DNA of 64,000 bases from contig NZ_JACWZY010000009.1 of assembly GCF_014699005.1 (NCBI RefSeq), positions 124,001 through 188,000 on the forward strand, read 5' to 3'. This document shows, piece by piece, positions 41,328 through 50,600 of the stretch (positions are counted from its first letter, which is position 1; every line of letters begins with the position of its first letter). The position numbers and the translations under genes were made by a program. Source of the stretch: Spirosoma profusum. Its GTDB lineage: Bacteria; Bacteroidota; Bacteroidia; Cytophagales; Spirosomataceae. A model generated the notes under the pieces. That model was not told the origin of the DNA and did no database searches. It worked only from the letters and a program-made list of their open reading frames with translations.

Positions 41328-43022
41328 ATGAAACAATTCTTCCTCTTCTGCTTTCTATTCAGCGTACTTTCTCCGGCTTTCTCTCAGGATCGTCTAGTGG
41401 GCAAAGCCTTTGCGACACGTACCGTCGTAATGGCGCAGCATGGCATGGCCTGTACGTCACATCCCCTATCGACACAGGCCGCTATCGACATACTACGTTC
41501 GGGGGGTAATGCCATTGACGCAGCCATTGCCGCCAACGCGATGGAAGGATTGGTTGAGCCACACGTAAACGGTATCGGGGGCGATTTATTCGCCATTGTA
41601 TGGGACGCCAAAACCAAAAAATTGTATGGGCTGAATGCTTCAGGAAGGTCGCCCTATTCACTGACACTTGACGAATTTAAAAAGCGCGGTTTAACGCATA
41701 TTCCGTCTGACGGACCGTTGCCCGTATCGACGCCGGGTTGCGTGGATGGCTGGTTTGAACTGCACAAACGGTTTGGCAAAACACCGATGCCCAAAATTCT
41801 GTCGCACGCCATCCACTACGCTCGCGAAGGCTATCCCGTCCACGATGAAGCGTCGCTTTCGTGGGCGTCAATGGTGAGTCGTTTCGGCAAATACCCGAAC
41901 GTGAAGGAAACCTACGCACCCAACGGAGCCGCGCCGAAACGGGGCGAAATCTTCAAAAATCCGAATCTGGCCAATACGTTGGAAAAGATAGCCAAAGGCG
42001 GTCGCGATGCCTTTTATAAAGGGGAAATCGCACAAACCATTGATGCCTTCATGAAGCGAGTTGGCGGCTTTTTGAGTGCCAAAGACTTAGCCGATCATAC
42101 CTCCGAATGGGTCGAACCCGTTTCGACAAACTACCGAGGTTACGATGTGTGGGAATTGCCCCCCAACAGTCAGGGAATCTGTACGTTGCAAATGCTGAAT
42201 ATTCTGGAGGGATACGATTTTTCAAAAATTCCCTGGGGTAGTCCTGAACACGTTCATTTGTTTGTCGAAGCGAAAAAACTGGCCTTTGAAGACCGCGCTA
42301 AATATTATGCCGATCCAGCTTTCGCCCAGATTCCGGTTAAAGAACTCATCAGTAAGGAGTATGCCGCGGAACGACGTAAACTCATTGATCCCCAACGGGC
42401 TGCCAGCCGGGTTGATGCAGGAAATCCGGCGTTGCGTCAGGGAGATACGATCTACCTGACCGTGGCCGATGAAGAAGGCAATATGGTATCGCTGATTCAA
42501 AGCAATTATCGGGGATTCGGCTCAGGGATGGTGCCTGATGGACTGGGATTTCAGTTTCAGGACCGGGGTGAATTATACAGTCTATATGAAGGTCAAAACA
42601 ATACGTATGCGCCCCACAAACGCCCGTTTCAGACCATCATTCCGGCCTTCGTCACCAAAGATGGGCAGCCATTTATGAGTTTTGGGGTGATGGGAGGCAG
42701 TTTTCAGCCGCTGGGTCATACCGAAATTCTGATGAACATGATCGATTATGGCATGAATCCGCAGGAAGCCGGTGACGCACCAAGGATTGATCACCTGGGA
42801 TCATCAGAACCAACCGGCGAAAAAATGATCGATTCCGGGCAGATTACGCTGGAATCGGGCTACCCCTACGAAACCATCCGCGACCTGATGCGTAAAGGAC
42901 ATAAAATTGGGTATGGACTCGGCGGTTATGGCGGCTATCAGGCTATTATGTACGACGCTAAAAACAAAGTCTATCACGGCGCAACCGAATCGCGGAAAGA
43001 TGGGCAGGCGGCAGGGTTTTAA
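41328..43022 (+). CDS. Gamma-glutamyltransferase family protein
   Basis: A 564-residue N-terminal-nucleophile hydrolase exported by a signal peptide (MKQFFLFCFLFSVLSPAFSQ). The large-subunit opening SHPLSTQAAIDILRSGGNAIDAAIAAN and the GIGGDLFAIVW segment are conserved. The autocleavage site should lie before the threonine in GDTIYLTVADEEGNMVSL (near residue 370), where the small subunit begins; the usual TTH is replaced by TIYLT. The C-terminal MGGSFQPLGHTEILMN block is standard. Enzymes of this family cleave glutathione or related gamma-glutamyl or acyl bonds, so the exact reaction is open. It is followed by the DUF819 gene across an inverted repeat. Confidence 0.9.
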   Translation: MKQFFLFCFLFSVLSPAFSQDRLVGKAFATRTVVMAQHGMACTSHPLSTQAAIDILRSGGNAIDAAIAANAMEGLVEPHVNGIGGDLFAIVWDAKTKKLYGLNASGRSPYSLTLDEFKKRGLTHIPSDGPLPVSTPGCVDGWFELHKRFGKTPMPKILSHAIHYAREGYPVHDEASLSWASMVSRFGKYPNVKETYAPNGAAPKRGEIFKNPNLANTLEKIAKGGRDAFYKGEIAQTIDAFMKRVGGFLSAKDLADHTSEWVEPVSTNYRGYDVWELPPNSQGICTLQMLNILEGYDFSKIPWGSPEHVHLFVEAKKLAFEDRAKYYADPAFAQIPVKELISKEYAAERRKLIDPQRAASRVDAGNPALRQGDTIYLTVADEEGNMVSLIQSNYRGFGSGMVPDGLGFQFQDRGELYSLYEGQNNTYAPHKRPFQTIIPAFVTKDGQPFMSFGVMGGSFQPLGHTEILMNMIDYGMNPQEAGDAPRIDHLGSSEPTGEKMIDSGQITLESGYPYETIRDLMRKGHKIGYGLGGYGGYQAIMYDAKNKVYHGATESRKDGQAAGF

Positions 43023-43025
43023 TAC

Positions 43026-43120
43026 GCATAGACCAAAGCAGGGGGCATAGGGTAAGGATTCTGCGGTAGAAACTTGACGCACTGCTCTTACCCCTATGCC
43101 TCCTGCCCTTTCCCCTATGC
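43026..43120. repeat. Inverted pair of GGCATAG/CCTATGC-type heptamer arrays before the DUF819 gene
   Basis: Left arm (43026-43058, GGGGGCATAGGGTAAGG) and right arm (43086-43120, CTTACCC, CTATGCC, then TCCTGCC, CTTTCCC units) are imperfect complements. The start codon of the next gene falls in the last unit of the right arm. Confidence 0.7.
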
Positions 43121-44370
43121 ATTACCCCCTGATTACCAACGATGCCATTATTCTGGGCATTTTCCTTGTCCTGCTAACCTTTATTTTCCAAACCTCGCAA
43201 TCCAGTCATCCGTTCTGGCAGCGGGCTTATTCCTACGTTCCATCCCTCCTGCTTTGCTACGTTGTTCCGGCCAGCCTGAATAGTCTGAATGTTATTTCGG
43301 GCGACGAATCAGGCTTGTATAAAATAGCGACGAACTACCTGCTGCCAGCCGCGTTGGTATTGCTGACATCCACCGCCGATTTACGGGCCATTCTACGATT
43401 GGGCAAGAAAGCACTCGTTACGTTTCTGGCGGGAACGCTGGGCATTATCATCGGAGCCCCCATCGCTTTCTGGCTGGTGATGTGGCTCATACCCGGCTTC
43501 CGCGAACAGGCCATTACCCAGGAATACTGGAAAGGACTGGTCACTATTTCGGGAAGTTGGATCGGTGGTAGCAGCAGCCAGCTAGCCCTGAAAGAAATCT
43601 ACGGTTGCAGCGAAGAACTGTTTGCCATCATTCTGGTTGTCGATGCCGTCGTATCAACCAGTTGGACCGCCTGTCTGATTTATGGCGCGGCTTACCGGGG
43701 GAAAATCGATAGTTGGCTCAAGGCCGATACGCGTTCAATTGAAGAAGTTAAAGAACGTATTCTGGCGTACAAAGAAGAACCGGACCGTCCAGCTAATCTG
43801 CTGGATATAAGCACCATACTAGCCTTAGGATTCGGTGGAGCAGCAATTGCCCACGCCCTCGCGTACGTACTGTCGACTAACTTACAGCCCTACAAAGCAT
43901 CGCTTGCTACGTATGGCTTGGATCCGTTTACGTCAAATTTCTTATGGGTCGTTATCCTGTCCACTACGTTAGGTATCATCCTGTCGTTCACCCGTTTGCG
44001 TAAGCTCGAAAAGCTCGGCACCACTGATTTCGCTACGTTATTCGTGTACTTTCTCATTATGACCATTGGCATGCGGCTCAACCTGTCGAATCTGGGCGGC
44101 AATCTGGGGTTATTTCTGGTAGCCGTTATCTGGATGCTCATTCACATCGTTGTGATGCTCGCCACGGCCTGGATCATCCGCGCCCCTTACTTTTTTGTCG
44201 CCGTTGGTAGTCAGGCTAACATTGGTGGCGTGTCGACGGCTCCGGCAGTGGCGTCTATTTTTCATCCGGCCCTAGCGCCGGTTGGCGTACTATTAGCCGT
44301 ACTGAGTCACGTATTAGGAACATACGGAGGATTGATAACCGCCTGGCTTATGCAGTTGGTAACGTACTGA
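43117..44370 (+). CDS. DUF819-family (YjcL-like) membrane protein
   Basis: A polytopic protein of 417 residues from the ATG at 43117 (MHYPLITNDAIILGIFLVLL); the earlier in-frame start at 43096 reads translated repeat. About eleven helices are visible. The segments GSWIGGSSSQLALKEIYG and VGSQANIGGVSTAPAVASIFHPALAPVGVLLAVLSHVLGTYGGL are typical of DUF819 permease-like proteins and resemble the substrate-binding loops of sodium-coupled carriers. Substrate unknown. It follows a gamma-glutamyltransferase gene on the same strand and may import a product of that enzyme, which is inference only. Confidence 0.85.
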   Translation: MHYPLITNDAIILGIFLVLLTFIFQTSQSSHPFWQRAYSYVPSLLLCYVVPASLNSLNVISGDESGLYKIATNYLLPAALVLLTSTADLRAILRLGKKALVTFLAGTLGIIIGAPIAFWLVMWLIPGFREQAITQEYWKGLVTISGSWIGGSSSQLALKEIYGCSEELFAIILVVDAVVSTSWTACLIYGAAYRGKIDSWLKADTRSIEEVKERILAYKEEPDRPANLLDISTILALGFGGAAIAHALAYVLSTNLQPYKASLATYGLDPFTSNFLWVVILSTTLGIILSFTRLRKLEKLGTTDFATLFVYFLIMTIGMRLNLSNLGGNLGLFLVAVIWMLIHIVVMLATAWIIRAPYFFVAVGSQANIGGVSTAPAVASIFHPALAPVGVLLAVLSHVLGTYGGLITAWLMQLVTY

Positions 44371-44377
44371 CTCCTTT

Positions 44378-45187
44378 TTAAACTGACCTCTCCTGCTGAA
44401 TTACCGCTATCGTCTCCTTCAGCTGTTTATTGAATTCTTTCGGGTTCTCAATCATTGGAAAATGGCTCGTACCGGCCATGTGGTGGAGTTCATAACCATT
44501 GGTAGCAAGTTCCTGCAAGGGTTTCTCATTAGTGGGCATGTAGTCCACGTTGATGAGGTGTATTTTGCAGGATAGTTTCGGCAACCGATTACGCTCAATC
44601 AGGTAGGCATCGGTAAACACTTCTTCAAGCATTTCGACCGCCATTGGCTGATACGCCTGTCGATAATCATTGACAACCCGATTCGCTACGTCAACAGGAG
44701 TTTGTGGTGTTAGCAGCACCATCCGGGCGTAATCCTCGTTGGTTTTACCGAAATCTGTTTGCAGGTTTTTGATAATCTCTTCGCTTTGTTGTTGATATTG
44801 TTCTGGCAGAGGCTGTCCGGCATTTTTGAAATTATCGATGATGATAAACCCAATGATTGGATCGGGATACGTAGTGGCTGCAACCAGATTGACGTCACTG
44901 CCCAGTGAATGACCAATCAGAATCACCTGCTCCAGTTTCAGGCTTTTGATGAGTGCCGCTACGTCCTCGCCCATTCCAGTCGTCGACCAGTGCTCCCTGT
45001 CCCTCCCCGACTTACCATGACCGGGCAGGTCAATCGCAATAACCTGAAACCGATCCTGAAAATGAGCAACTTGGGCGTTCCAATACGTCAGGTCGATATT
45101 GGAGCCATGTACAAATAACAACGTAGGCTGGCCTGTGCCTGACCGAACGTAGTGGATTGCTGTTTCGTCGTGAATGTGCTCCGTCAT
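44378..45187 (-). CDS. Alpha/beta-hydrolase
   Basis: A 269-residue cytosolic hydrolase from the ATG at 45187 (MTEHIHDETAIHYVR); an ATG two codons earlier is equally possible. The oxyanion segment is LLFVHGSNIDLTYW, the nucleophile elbow is LIGHSLGSDVN with Ser near residue 95, and the histidine is in AGTSHFPMIENP. The acid is probably the aspartate near NVDYMPTNE. The substrate is unknown. It is the last gene of a minus-strand group with an SDR-type protein and a DUF1772 protein, 64 bases after the latter. Confidence 0.88.
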   Translation of the reverse strand: MTEHIHDETAIHYVRSGTGQPTLLFVHGSNIDLTYWNAQVAHFQDRFQVIAIDLPGHGKSGRDREHWSTTGMGEDVAALIKSLKLEQVILIGHSLGSDVNLVAATTYPDPIIGFIIIDNFKNAGQPLPEQYQQQSEEIIKNLQTDFGKTNEDYARMVLLTPQTPVDVANRVVNDYRQAYQPMAVEMLEEVFTDAYLIERNRLPKLSCKIHLINVDYMPTNEKPLQELATNGYELHHMAGTSHFPMIENPKEFNKQLKETIAVIQQERSV

Positions 45188-45257
45188 GATCACTGTTCGT
45201 TTTACAGTAAAGAACTCTTCGTTTATGAATAACGCTACGTATCGCTGGCTGTTTGGA

Positions 45258-45758
45258 TTATTCTTCTTTTGCGGCTAAACAGGCCCCCAATACCAGCATC
45301 AGCGCAATGACTGACGCTATTGTTCGGATGGAATGCCACCGATTCCAGGGTAACTCGAACGCACTACGTTGTTCGCTTAATTGGGCAACTGAAGCGTTCT
45401 CAATGGAGAAGGCATCCAGTGCATTGTTCAGTGGTACGTTACAGAACATAGTTACCCCAAACACGCCAACGACATACACAGACGTAGCAGCCAACAGTAA
45501 CCAGAAACGTAGTGTTACCGGTTGACCGTATTGATGCCAGGTACTAAGCGGCAACGACGCCGGTGCGCCCAGAAAGCAGATAAAGAAAACGGGATTTAGA
45601 ATAGCTCGATTAATTGATTGCATAGCGCTCAGGTACGCTACGTCCGGAAGTCGATGAAGCCCCGGATTTACGGAGCAAGAATACGCATAAAAAAGCCCCG
45701 CCATGAGTGCGGTGGTTGTAGCGGCACTATAGAGCGCGAATGTCTGAAAATTAGGCAT
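45258..45758 (-). CDS. DUF1772 membrane protein (anthrone-oxygenase-like)
   Basis: A 166-residue protein with four hydrophobic helices. The opening FALYSAATTTALMAGLFYAYSCSVNPGLHRLPDVAYLSAMQSINRAILNP is the DUF1772 signature, with the conserved tyrosine and SVNPGL segment, and the NVPLNNALDAF motif follows. Relatives include fungal and actinobacterial anthrone oxygenases, but most bacterial members have no known activity. It begins 13 bases after the stop of the SDR-type gene, so they are co-transcribed. Confidence 0.88.
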   Translation of the reverse strand: MPNFQTFALYSAATTTALMAGLFYAYSCSVNPGLHRLPDVAYLSAMQSINRAILNPVFFICFLGAPASLPLSTWHQYGQPVTLRFWLLLAATSVYVVGVFGVTMFCNVPLNNALDAFSIENASVAQLSEQRSAFELPWNRWHSIRTIASVIALMLVLGACLAAKEE

Positions 45759-45771
45759 GATGATGCGTCTT

Positions 45772-46398
45772 TTAGTAGGATAAACCGGGTGTTTTGCGGT
45801 GATACGTATCGTCAGTTAGTTGCTTCAGCATAAAATCGGCTACGTCGGCGCGGGAAATTTTGAGCGTCAATCCATCCGCGGAATCCGGGAAACCATGTCG
45901 ATACTGGCCGGTACGTGGCCCATCGGTAAAAGCTGCCGGACGAACCATAATCCAGTCGAGCGGGCTTTTTTGGACGTAACGCTCCTGCTGTTCGTGGTCG
46001 GCGAAGGCTTTGCGCAGTAGCAGACCGAACATGATGTATTTCCAGAAGAAATTCAGATTGCCCTTGCTGTCGCCCGCGCCAAGAGTCGTCTGGCAGATTA
46101 GCCGTTTTACCCCTGTAGCTTCCATCGCCTGGAGAATGTTTCTCGTACCTTCTGCCCGTGTGAAGCCTTTCCGTCCGGCTCCCAGCGCACACAGTACTAC
46201 GTCCTGCCCTCGTACGGCTTTTTCGACCGACGGCAGATTTAGTACGTCTCCCTGACTGATCCGTAAATTTGGATGATTTTGCGATTCAAGTTTCGCGGGG
46301 TCCCGCACGAAAGCGGTTACGATGTGTCCCTGTTCGAGGGCTTGTTCCACCAGCAGACGGCCTATGCTGCCTGTTGCGCCAAAAATAAGTAGTTTCAT
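45772..46398 (-). CDS. NAD(P)H-binding SDR-like (NmrA/BVR-B type) oxidoreductase
   Basis: A 208-residue Rossmann protein. The dinucleotide motif GATGSIGRLLVEQALEQGH (residues 7-25) and the ISQGDVLNLPSVEKAVRGQDVVLCALG segment fit the atypical short-chain reductases of the biliverdin-reductase-B / NmrA-like type. The YxxxK catalytic pair is absent, as in that subgroup. It heads an operon with DUF1772 and a hydrolase. An AraC-type gene lies upstream on the same strand with a hairpin in between and may regulate it. The substrate is unknown. Confidence 0.88.
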   Translation of the reverse strand: MKLLIFGATGSIGRLLVEQALEQGHIVTAFVRDPAKLESQNHPNLRISQGDVLNLPSVEKAVRGQDVVLCALGAGRKGFTRAEGTRNILQAMEATGVKRLICQTTLGAGDSKGNLNFFWKYIMFGLLLRKAFADHEQQERYVQKSPLDWIMVRPAAFTDGPRTGQYRHGFPDSADGLTLKISRADVADFMLKQLTDDTYHRKTPGLSY

Positions 46399-46462
46399 GT
46401 GCTTTGTTTTTTGGCAAAACTAGGCGCGTGACTACCGGCAAAATAGAACAAAACCGACAAGG

Positions 46463-46519
46463 GAGTGATAAATTGGCTGACGCGCCTAACTGTTAATTGC
46501 GTCAGCCAACTTATCACTC
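46463..46519. repeat. 21-bp inverted repeat with one mismatch between araC-type and SDR genes
   Basis: The arms are 46463-46483 and 46499-46519 (GAGTGATAA, TTGGCTGACGC), one mismatch, 15-base loop. The right arm continues into a second heptamer series (TCACTTA, TCACTCC) up to the AraC stop codon. It belongs to the heptamer class and may end the AraC-type transcript. Confidence 0.82.
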
Positions 46520-46536
46520 ATCACTTATCACTCCTT

Positions 46537-47349
46537 TCAAAACCACTCGGCCAGATTCTCGGCGACTTCGTTCGAGGTCTTCTGATACCGGAATGGCGAA
46601 AACCCGGCAAATTCTTTGAAGGTGCGGATAAAATGCGACTGGTCGGCGTACCCATTGTCGAACGCGATATCGGAAAGTTTATCGAAGCGGCTGGTTTTCA
46701 GTTGATGCAGCGACGCCTGAAACCGGCAGATACGGGCAAACAGATTGGGTGAAATACCAACGCTCTGCTTAAATCGTCGTTCAAGTAGCCGTTCCGATAC
46801 GTTTAATTCGGCCTGAAGATCTTTCAATGATACGTTTCCTTTCGATCTGATGAGCTGACGTAGCGCATAATCGGTCAGATTGTCTGTCTGAATGGCGTTG
46901 ATACGTAGCTGTTCCTCTAAATAGTTCGATAGCAGATTGATACGTTGTTCCAGCGACGTAGCCGTCCAGAATTGTTCCTGAAGAAAACGGTCATGATTAC
47001 CCAGTAGCTCGTTCAGATCGAGGCAGGTATCGGTCAGTTCATGAGCGTCGAGACCGAAAATCGTTTTCAGGGCGAGGGGCGTAAAACAAATACCCATCGC
47101 CTTAAACGGCTCGCTCGCATGGATTTCCCGGTGACGGATGGTTTGTCCATACAAACAAAACGAAGGCAATTCTTTTTGGTATTGGTCGATTACGCTGGTA
47201 GTGGCTTCCAATTGAAGCATCAGTCCTGGGCACCCGTCGGTTATGGGCCTGAAAATTCGGGGACCATTTGCCGTTGGATTGTCCACGACCCAGAAATACC
47301 GAACGTAGCGTTCCAGAGAAGCGGGCGGTGGTATTTTGATGTACTGCAT
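46537..47349 (-). CDS. AraC-family transcriptional regulator with DUF6597-like N-terminus
   Basis: A 270-residue one-component regulator. The N-terminal domain starts MQYIKIPPPASLERYVRYFWVVDNPT, typical of the DUF6597 AraC group common in Bacteroidota; it should sense a small ligand. The AraC DNA-binding domain at about 165-262 has two helix-turn-helix units (VSLKDLQAELNVSERLLERRFKQ, then LSDIAFDNGYADQSHFIRTFKEFAGFSPFRYQ). Upstream is a 43-bp inverted repeat, and downstream are the SDR, DUF1772 and hydrolase genes on the same strand, which are plausible targets. Confidence 0.9.
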   Translation of the reverse strand: MQYIKIPPPASLERYVRYFWVVDNPTANGPRIFRPITDGCPGLMLQLEATTSVIDQYQKELPSFCLYGQTIRHREIHASEPFKAMGICFTPLALKTIFGLDAHELTDTCLDLNELLGNHDRFLQEQFWTATSLEQRINLLSNYLEEQLRINAIQTDNLTDYALRQLIRSKGNVSLKDLQAELNVSERLLERRFKQSVGISPNLFARICRFQASLHQLKTSRFDKLSDIAFDNGYADQSHFIRTFKEFAGFSPFRYQKTSNEVAENLAEWF

Positions 47350-47417
47350 GGGTTAAAGTTAATGATTGCCCATTACGCCGACAAATACTTCTTAGTTATC
47401 GTGAATACTGGCTAAGA

Positions 47418-47538
47418 CAACGTATTGCTGCCGCGTGGGGCTTCGACAAGCTCAGCCTGATAATCCAACTTGAGTTAACAAATTCAAATAGACTGTCAGG
47501 CTGAGCCTGTCGAAACCCCACGCGGCAGCAATACGTTG
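47418..47538. repeat. 43-bp inverted repeat with GACAGGCTCAGCCTGA core
   Basis: The left arm 47418-47460 and the right arm 47496-47538 differ at two of 43 positions around a 35-base loop. The inner ends read TTCGACAGGCTCAGCCTGA on the right arm (reverse strand), a palindromic word I know as frequent in intergenic DNA of many bacteria. The outer 23 bases (CAACGTATTGCTGCCGCG part) seem specific to this locus. It lies upstream of the araC-type gene and, on the other side, 126 bases before the TonB receptor. Confidence 0.9.
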
Positions 47539-47664
47539 ATTCATCTATTAGTGATGTTAGTTAAGTGTATTCGCACAATGATGACAAATTGTTAATAATT
47601 CGGTAACGCCCATGACGAGTAGTTGTCGTCTTTTTGCAGTTGAAAAAAAACAGTCCTTCTCTGT

Positions 47665-50600
47665 ATGAAAAACAGACTACAATTACTTGTTTACCTCTTT
47701 TTAGTTAGTTACCTCATCAACCATTCGGCAATGGCCCAAACGACGCAGGCATCGATTGCGGGGGTGATTACCGACAATCAGAAACAGGCGCTTCCGGGCG
47801 CTTCCGTTCAGGTACGTAACGAATCGACCGGCTTTAATACGGGTACAGTCACCAACGCTCAGGGCGAATATTCGTTTAAAGAATTGCCGCTGGGCGGGCC
47901 ATACACCGTTCGTATTACGTTCATCGGCTACGGCGAGCAGAAACGTACCGGATACCTGCTCAATCAGGGGGATGCCATTCGCGTCAATCTAACCATGCAG
48001 GAAACCGACCAAACGCTCGAAGTAGTGCAGGTGGTGGCATCAGGATTGAAAAACAAGATCGAAAACCTGGGTGCGGCTACGGCCATTTCGGCCAAATCGA
48101 TTCAAACGCTGCCGGTAAATGGCCGGAATTTTACATCACTGATGGATCTTTCGCCCCTGAGCCGGGGTGGAAATATTTCGGGCCAACTGGGCTCATCGAC
48201 CAATTACACCATCGACGGCATGAACGCCAAAAACCCAACGTCGGCCGGTTCGACTACGAGCCGAAGCGGAGCCCCCTACTCTATTTCGATCGAGGCCGTT
48301 CGCGAGTTCAAGGTCATTACCAATCAATACGACGTGATTTACGGACGTAGTGGCGGGGGTATCGTGAGCGCCGTTACCAAAGCCGGTACGAATAAATTTA
48401 CCGGTAGCGTTTTCAACTACACCCGCGCCAACTGGTTAGCCAGCCCCTATGATATTCGGGGTAATACACGCAATAACAAGTTCGCTACCAACCAGTTCGG
48501 CTTGTCGCTGGGTGGGCCGATCATCAAAGACAAACTGCACTTTTTCCTCGTCTGGGATCACCAGCAGGATTCGCGTCCGTTGATCATTGCCGATATTCAG
48601 TCGCCCGTCGATGAAAACCGGTTTAACGTAACGCGTGCTACGTTGGATCGATTTGTGGACATCGCCCGGAGCAAATACGGCGTGTCTAATACGCCCCAGT
48701 TCGGTACGTTTGACAAGAATCGTGGTTCTGATGCAGCCTTCGCCCGACTCGACTGGCAAATCAACAGCAAAAACCTGCTGACGATACGTAACAATTTTAC
48801 CAGCGACCGCAATAAGCTTGGTTTAGCGGATAATACGACCATTAACGCCTACGAATCGTACGGCAACGATTATAACTGGGACAACAGTTTTCTGGCGACG
48901 CTACGCACCTCGGTAACGCCACGTATCACGAACGAGCTGAAACTTCAGCACCTGTTTACGTACCAGAAAAGTGCTCCCGGCGACCAACTTCCGGCCGCTA
49001 ACATTCCGCGCGCCATCGTCGAAAACGTTACGTCGACGGTTGACGGAACAACTCGCTCAACCAATATTCAGATGGGTGGCCACCGGTTTGCGCAGGAAGG
49101 TTTCGACAATAACGTACTACAACTGGTTAACAATCTGTATTATAACACCGATAAAGTTCAGTACACGTTTGGCGTTGACCTGATGTACACACGGGCGCAC
49201 TCGGTCTATGGCAGCGAGGTGAACGGTCGGTTCCATTACACGGTTGATGCTGCCGCCAACATGACAGCGCTCGATAAATTCAATGCGCTGCAACCGTATC
49301 GGTATTACCGTGAGGTGCCGCTGGTCGATGATCCGAGCGTAGTGGGTAATACGTGGAACGCCGGTTTGTATGGCCAGATGAGCACCAAACTGGCGCGGGG
49401 TCTGGAAATGATCGCCGGTCTGCGGTTCGATTACGCGCACTATCCGTCTACCTCGCTGAATCAGGTGGTAGTTGATGAGTTGAAACTACGTACCGACAAC
49501 AAACTAAAATCGTTCATCGTGCAGCCTCGTCTGCAATTTACCTGGGACGTAAATGAGCGGCATACCGATTACGTCCGCTTTGGTGCAGGTGTTTTCGCTT
49601 CTGACATAAATAATTACGTCATTATCAACAACCTGACGTTCGATGGTAAGCACCTCGCTACGGTCGATGTACGCGCCCCAAACATCCCGACGCCCGATTT
49701 TGCTGCGTATCGCTCGAACTACGCCAGCATTCCGTCGTTAGCTGCTTTCCAGCTTCCAACGATCAACATGACTGGAGCCGATGCGCGCGTGCCGGTTCTG
49801 TACAAAGCGAACCTGTCGTATAACCGCTACCTGACCGATAAGTTGAAAGTGGGTATTGCGGGGTATATGTCGCTGGGGCGGAATAATTACATGTACGTAG
49901 ACCGCAACATGGCTACGGAACCGTATTTCCGTCTGGCGAACGAAGATAACCGGGGTGTTTACGTACCATTGGCCTCCATGCCCACCAACGGCGCGGGCGA
50001 CTGGCTACAGGGACGTATCAGTCAGAAACTGGGCCGCGTACTGGAACTGAACAGCGAAGGGAAAGTGAATCAGTTTGCAGTGGTGGCCGATGCTACGTAT
50101 CAATATTTTAAAGACGGCGAATTTTCGGTCAGCTACACCTGGAACGATACACGCGACAATACGTCGTTCAATGGGAACGTAGCAAACTCCGCTACGTTAT
50201 CGCTACCCGTGAAAGATGACCCACGAAATCTGTCTAAAATGACATATTCGGATAACCAGTTCCGGCATAAAATCGTCTTTTATGGTACGTTGCCCACTTT
50301 CTATGGCATTACGGTTGGGGTTCGTTATTCCGGTATTGGCGGCACAAGGTATTCGTTGTTGTCCGGCGCCAACAGCAACGCCGACTTCGTGGCGGGCAAC
50401 AACGACCTCGCTTTCATTTTCGACCGTAACAGCGAAAATACGCCGTCGAACGTAAAAAGTGGTTTACAGGCCATTCTGGATAACCCCAATGCCAGCCAGA
50501 GCATTAAGGATTATATCACTACGTATTCGGGCAAAATGGCGGAACGGAACGGAGGTGTCAATGGCTTCTATGGTGTTTTCGATGTTCGGGCCAGCAAGCG

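Noticed and set aside
6295..46519. Heptamer arrays as CRISPR repeats
   Set aside because: Units are 7-8 bases, degenerate, without spacers, and no cas genes are present.
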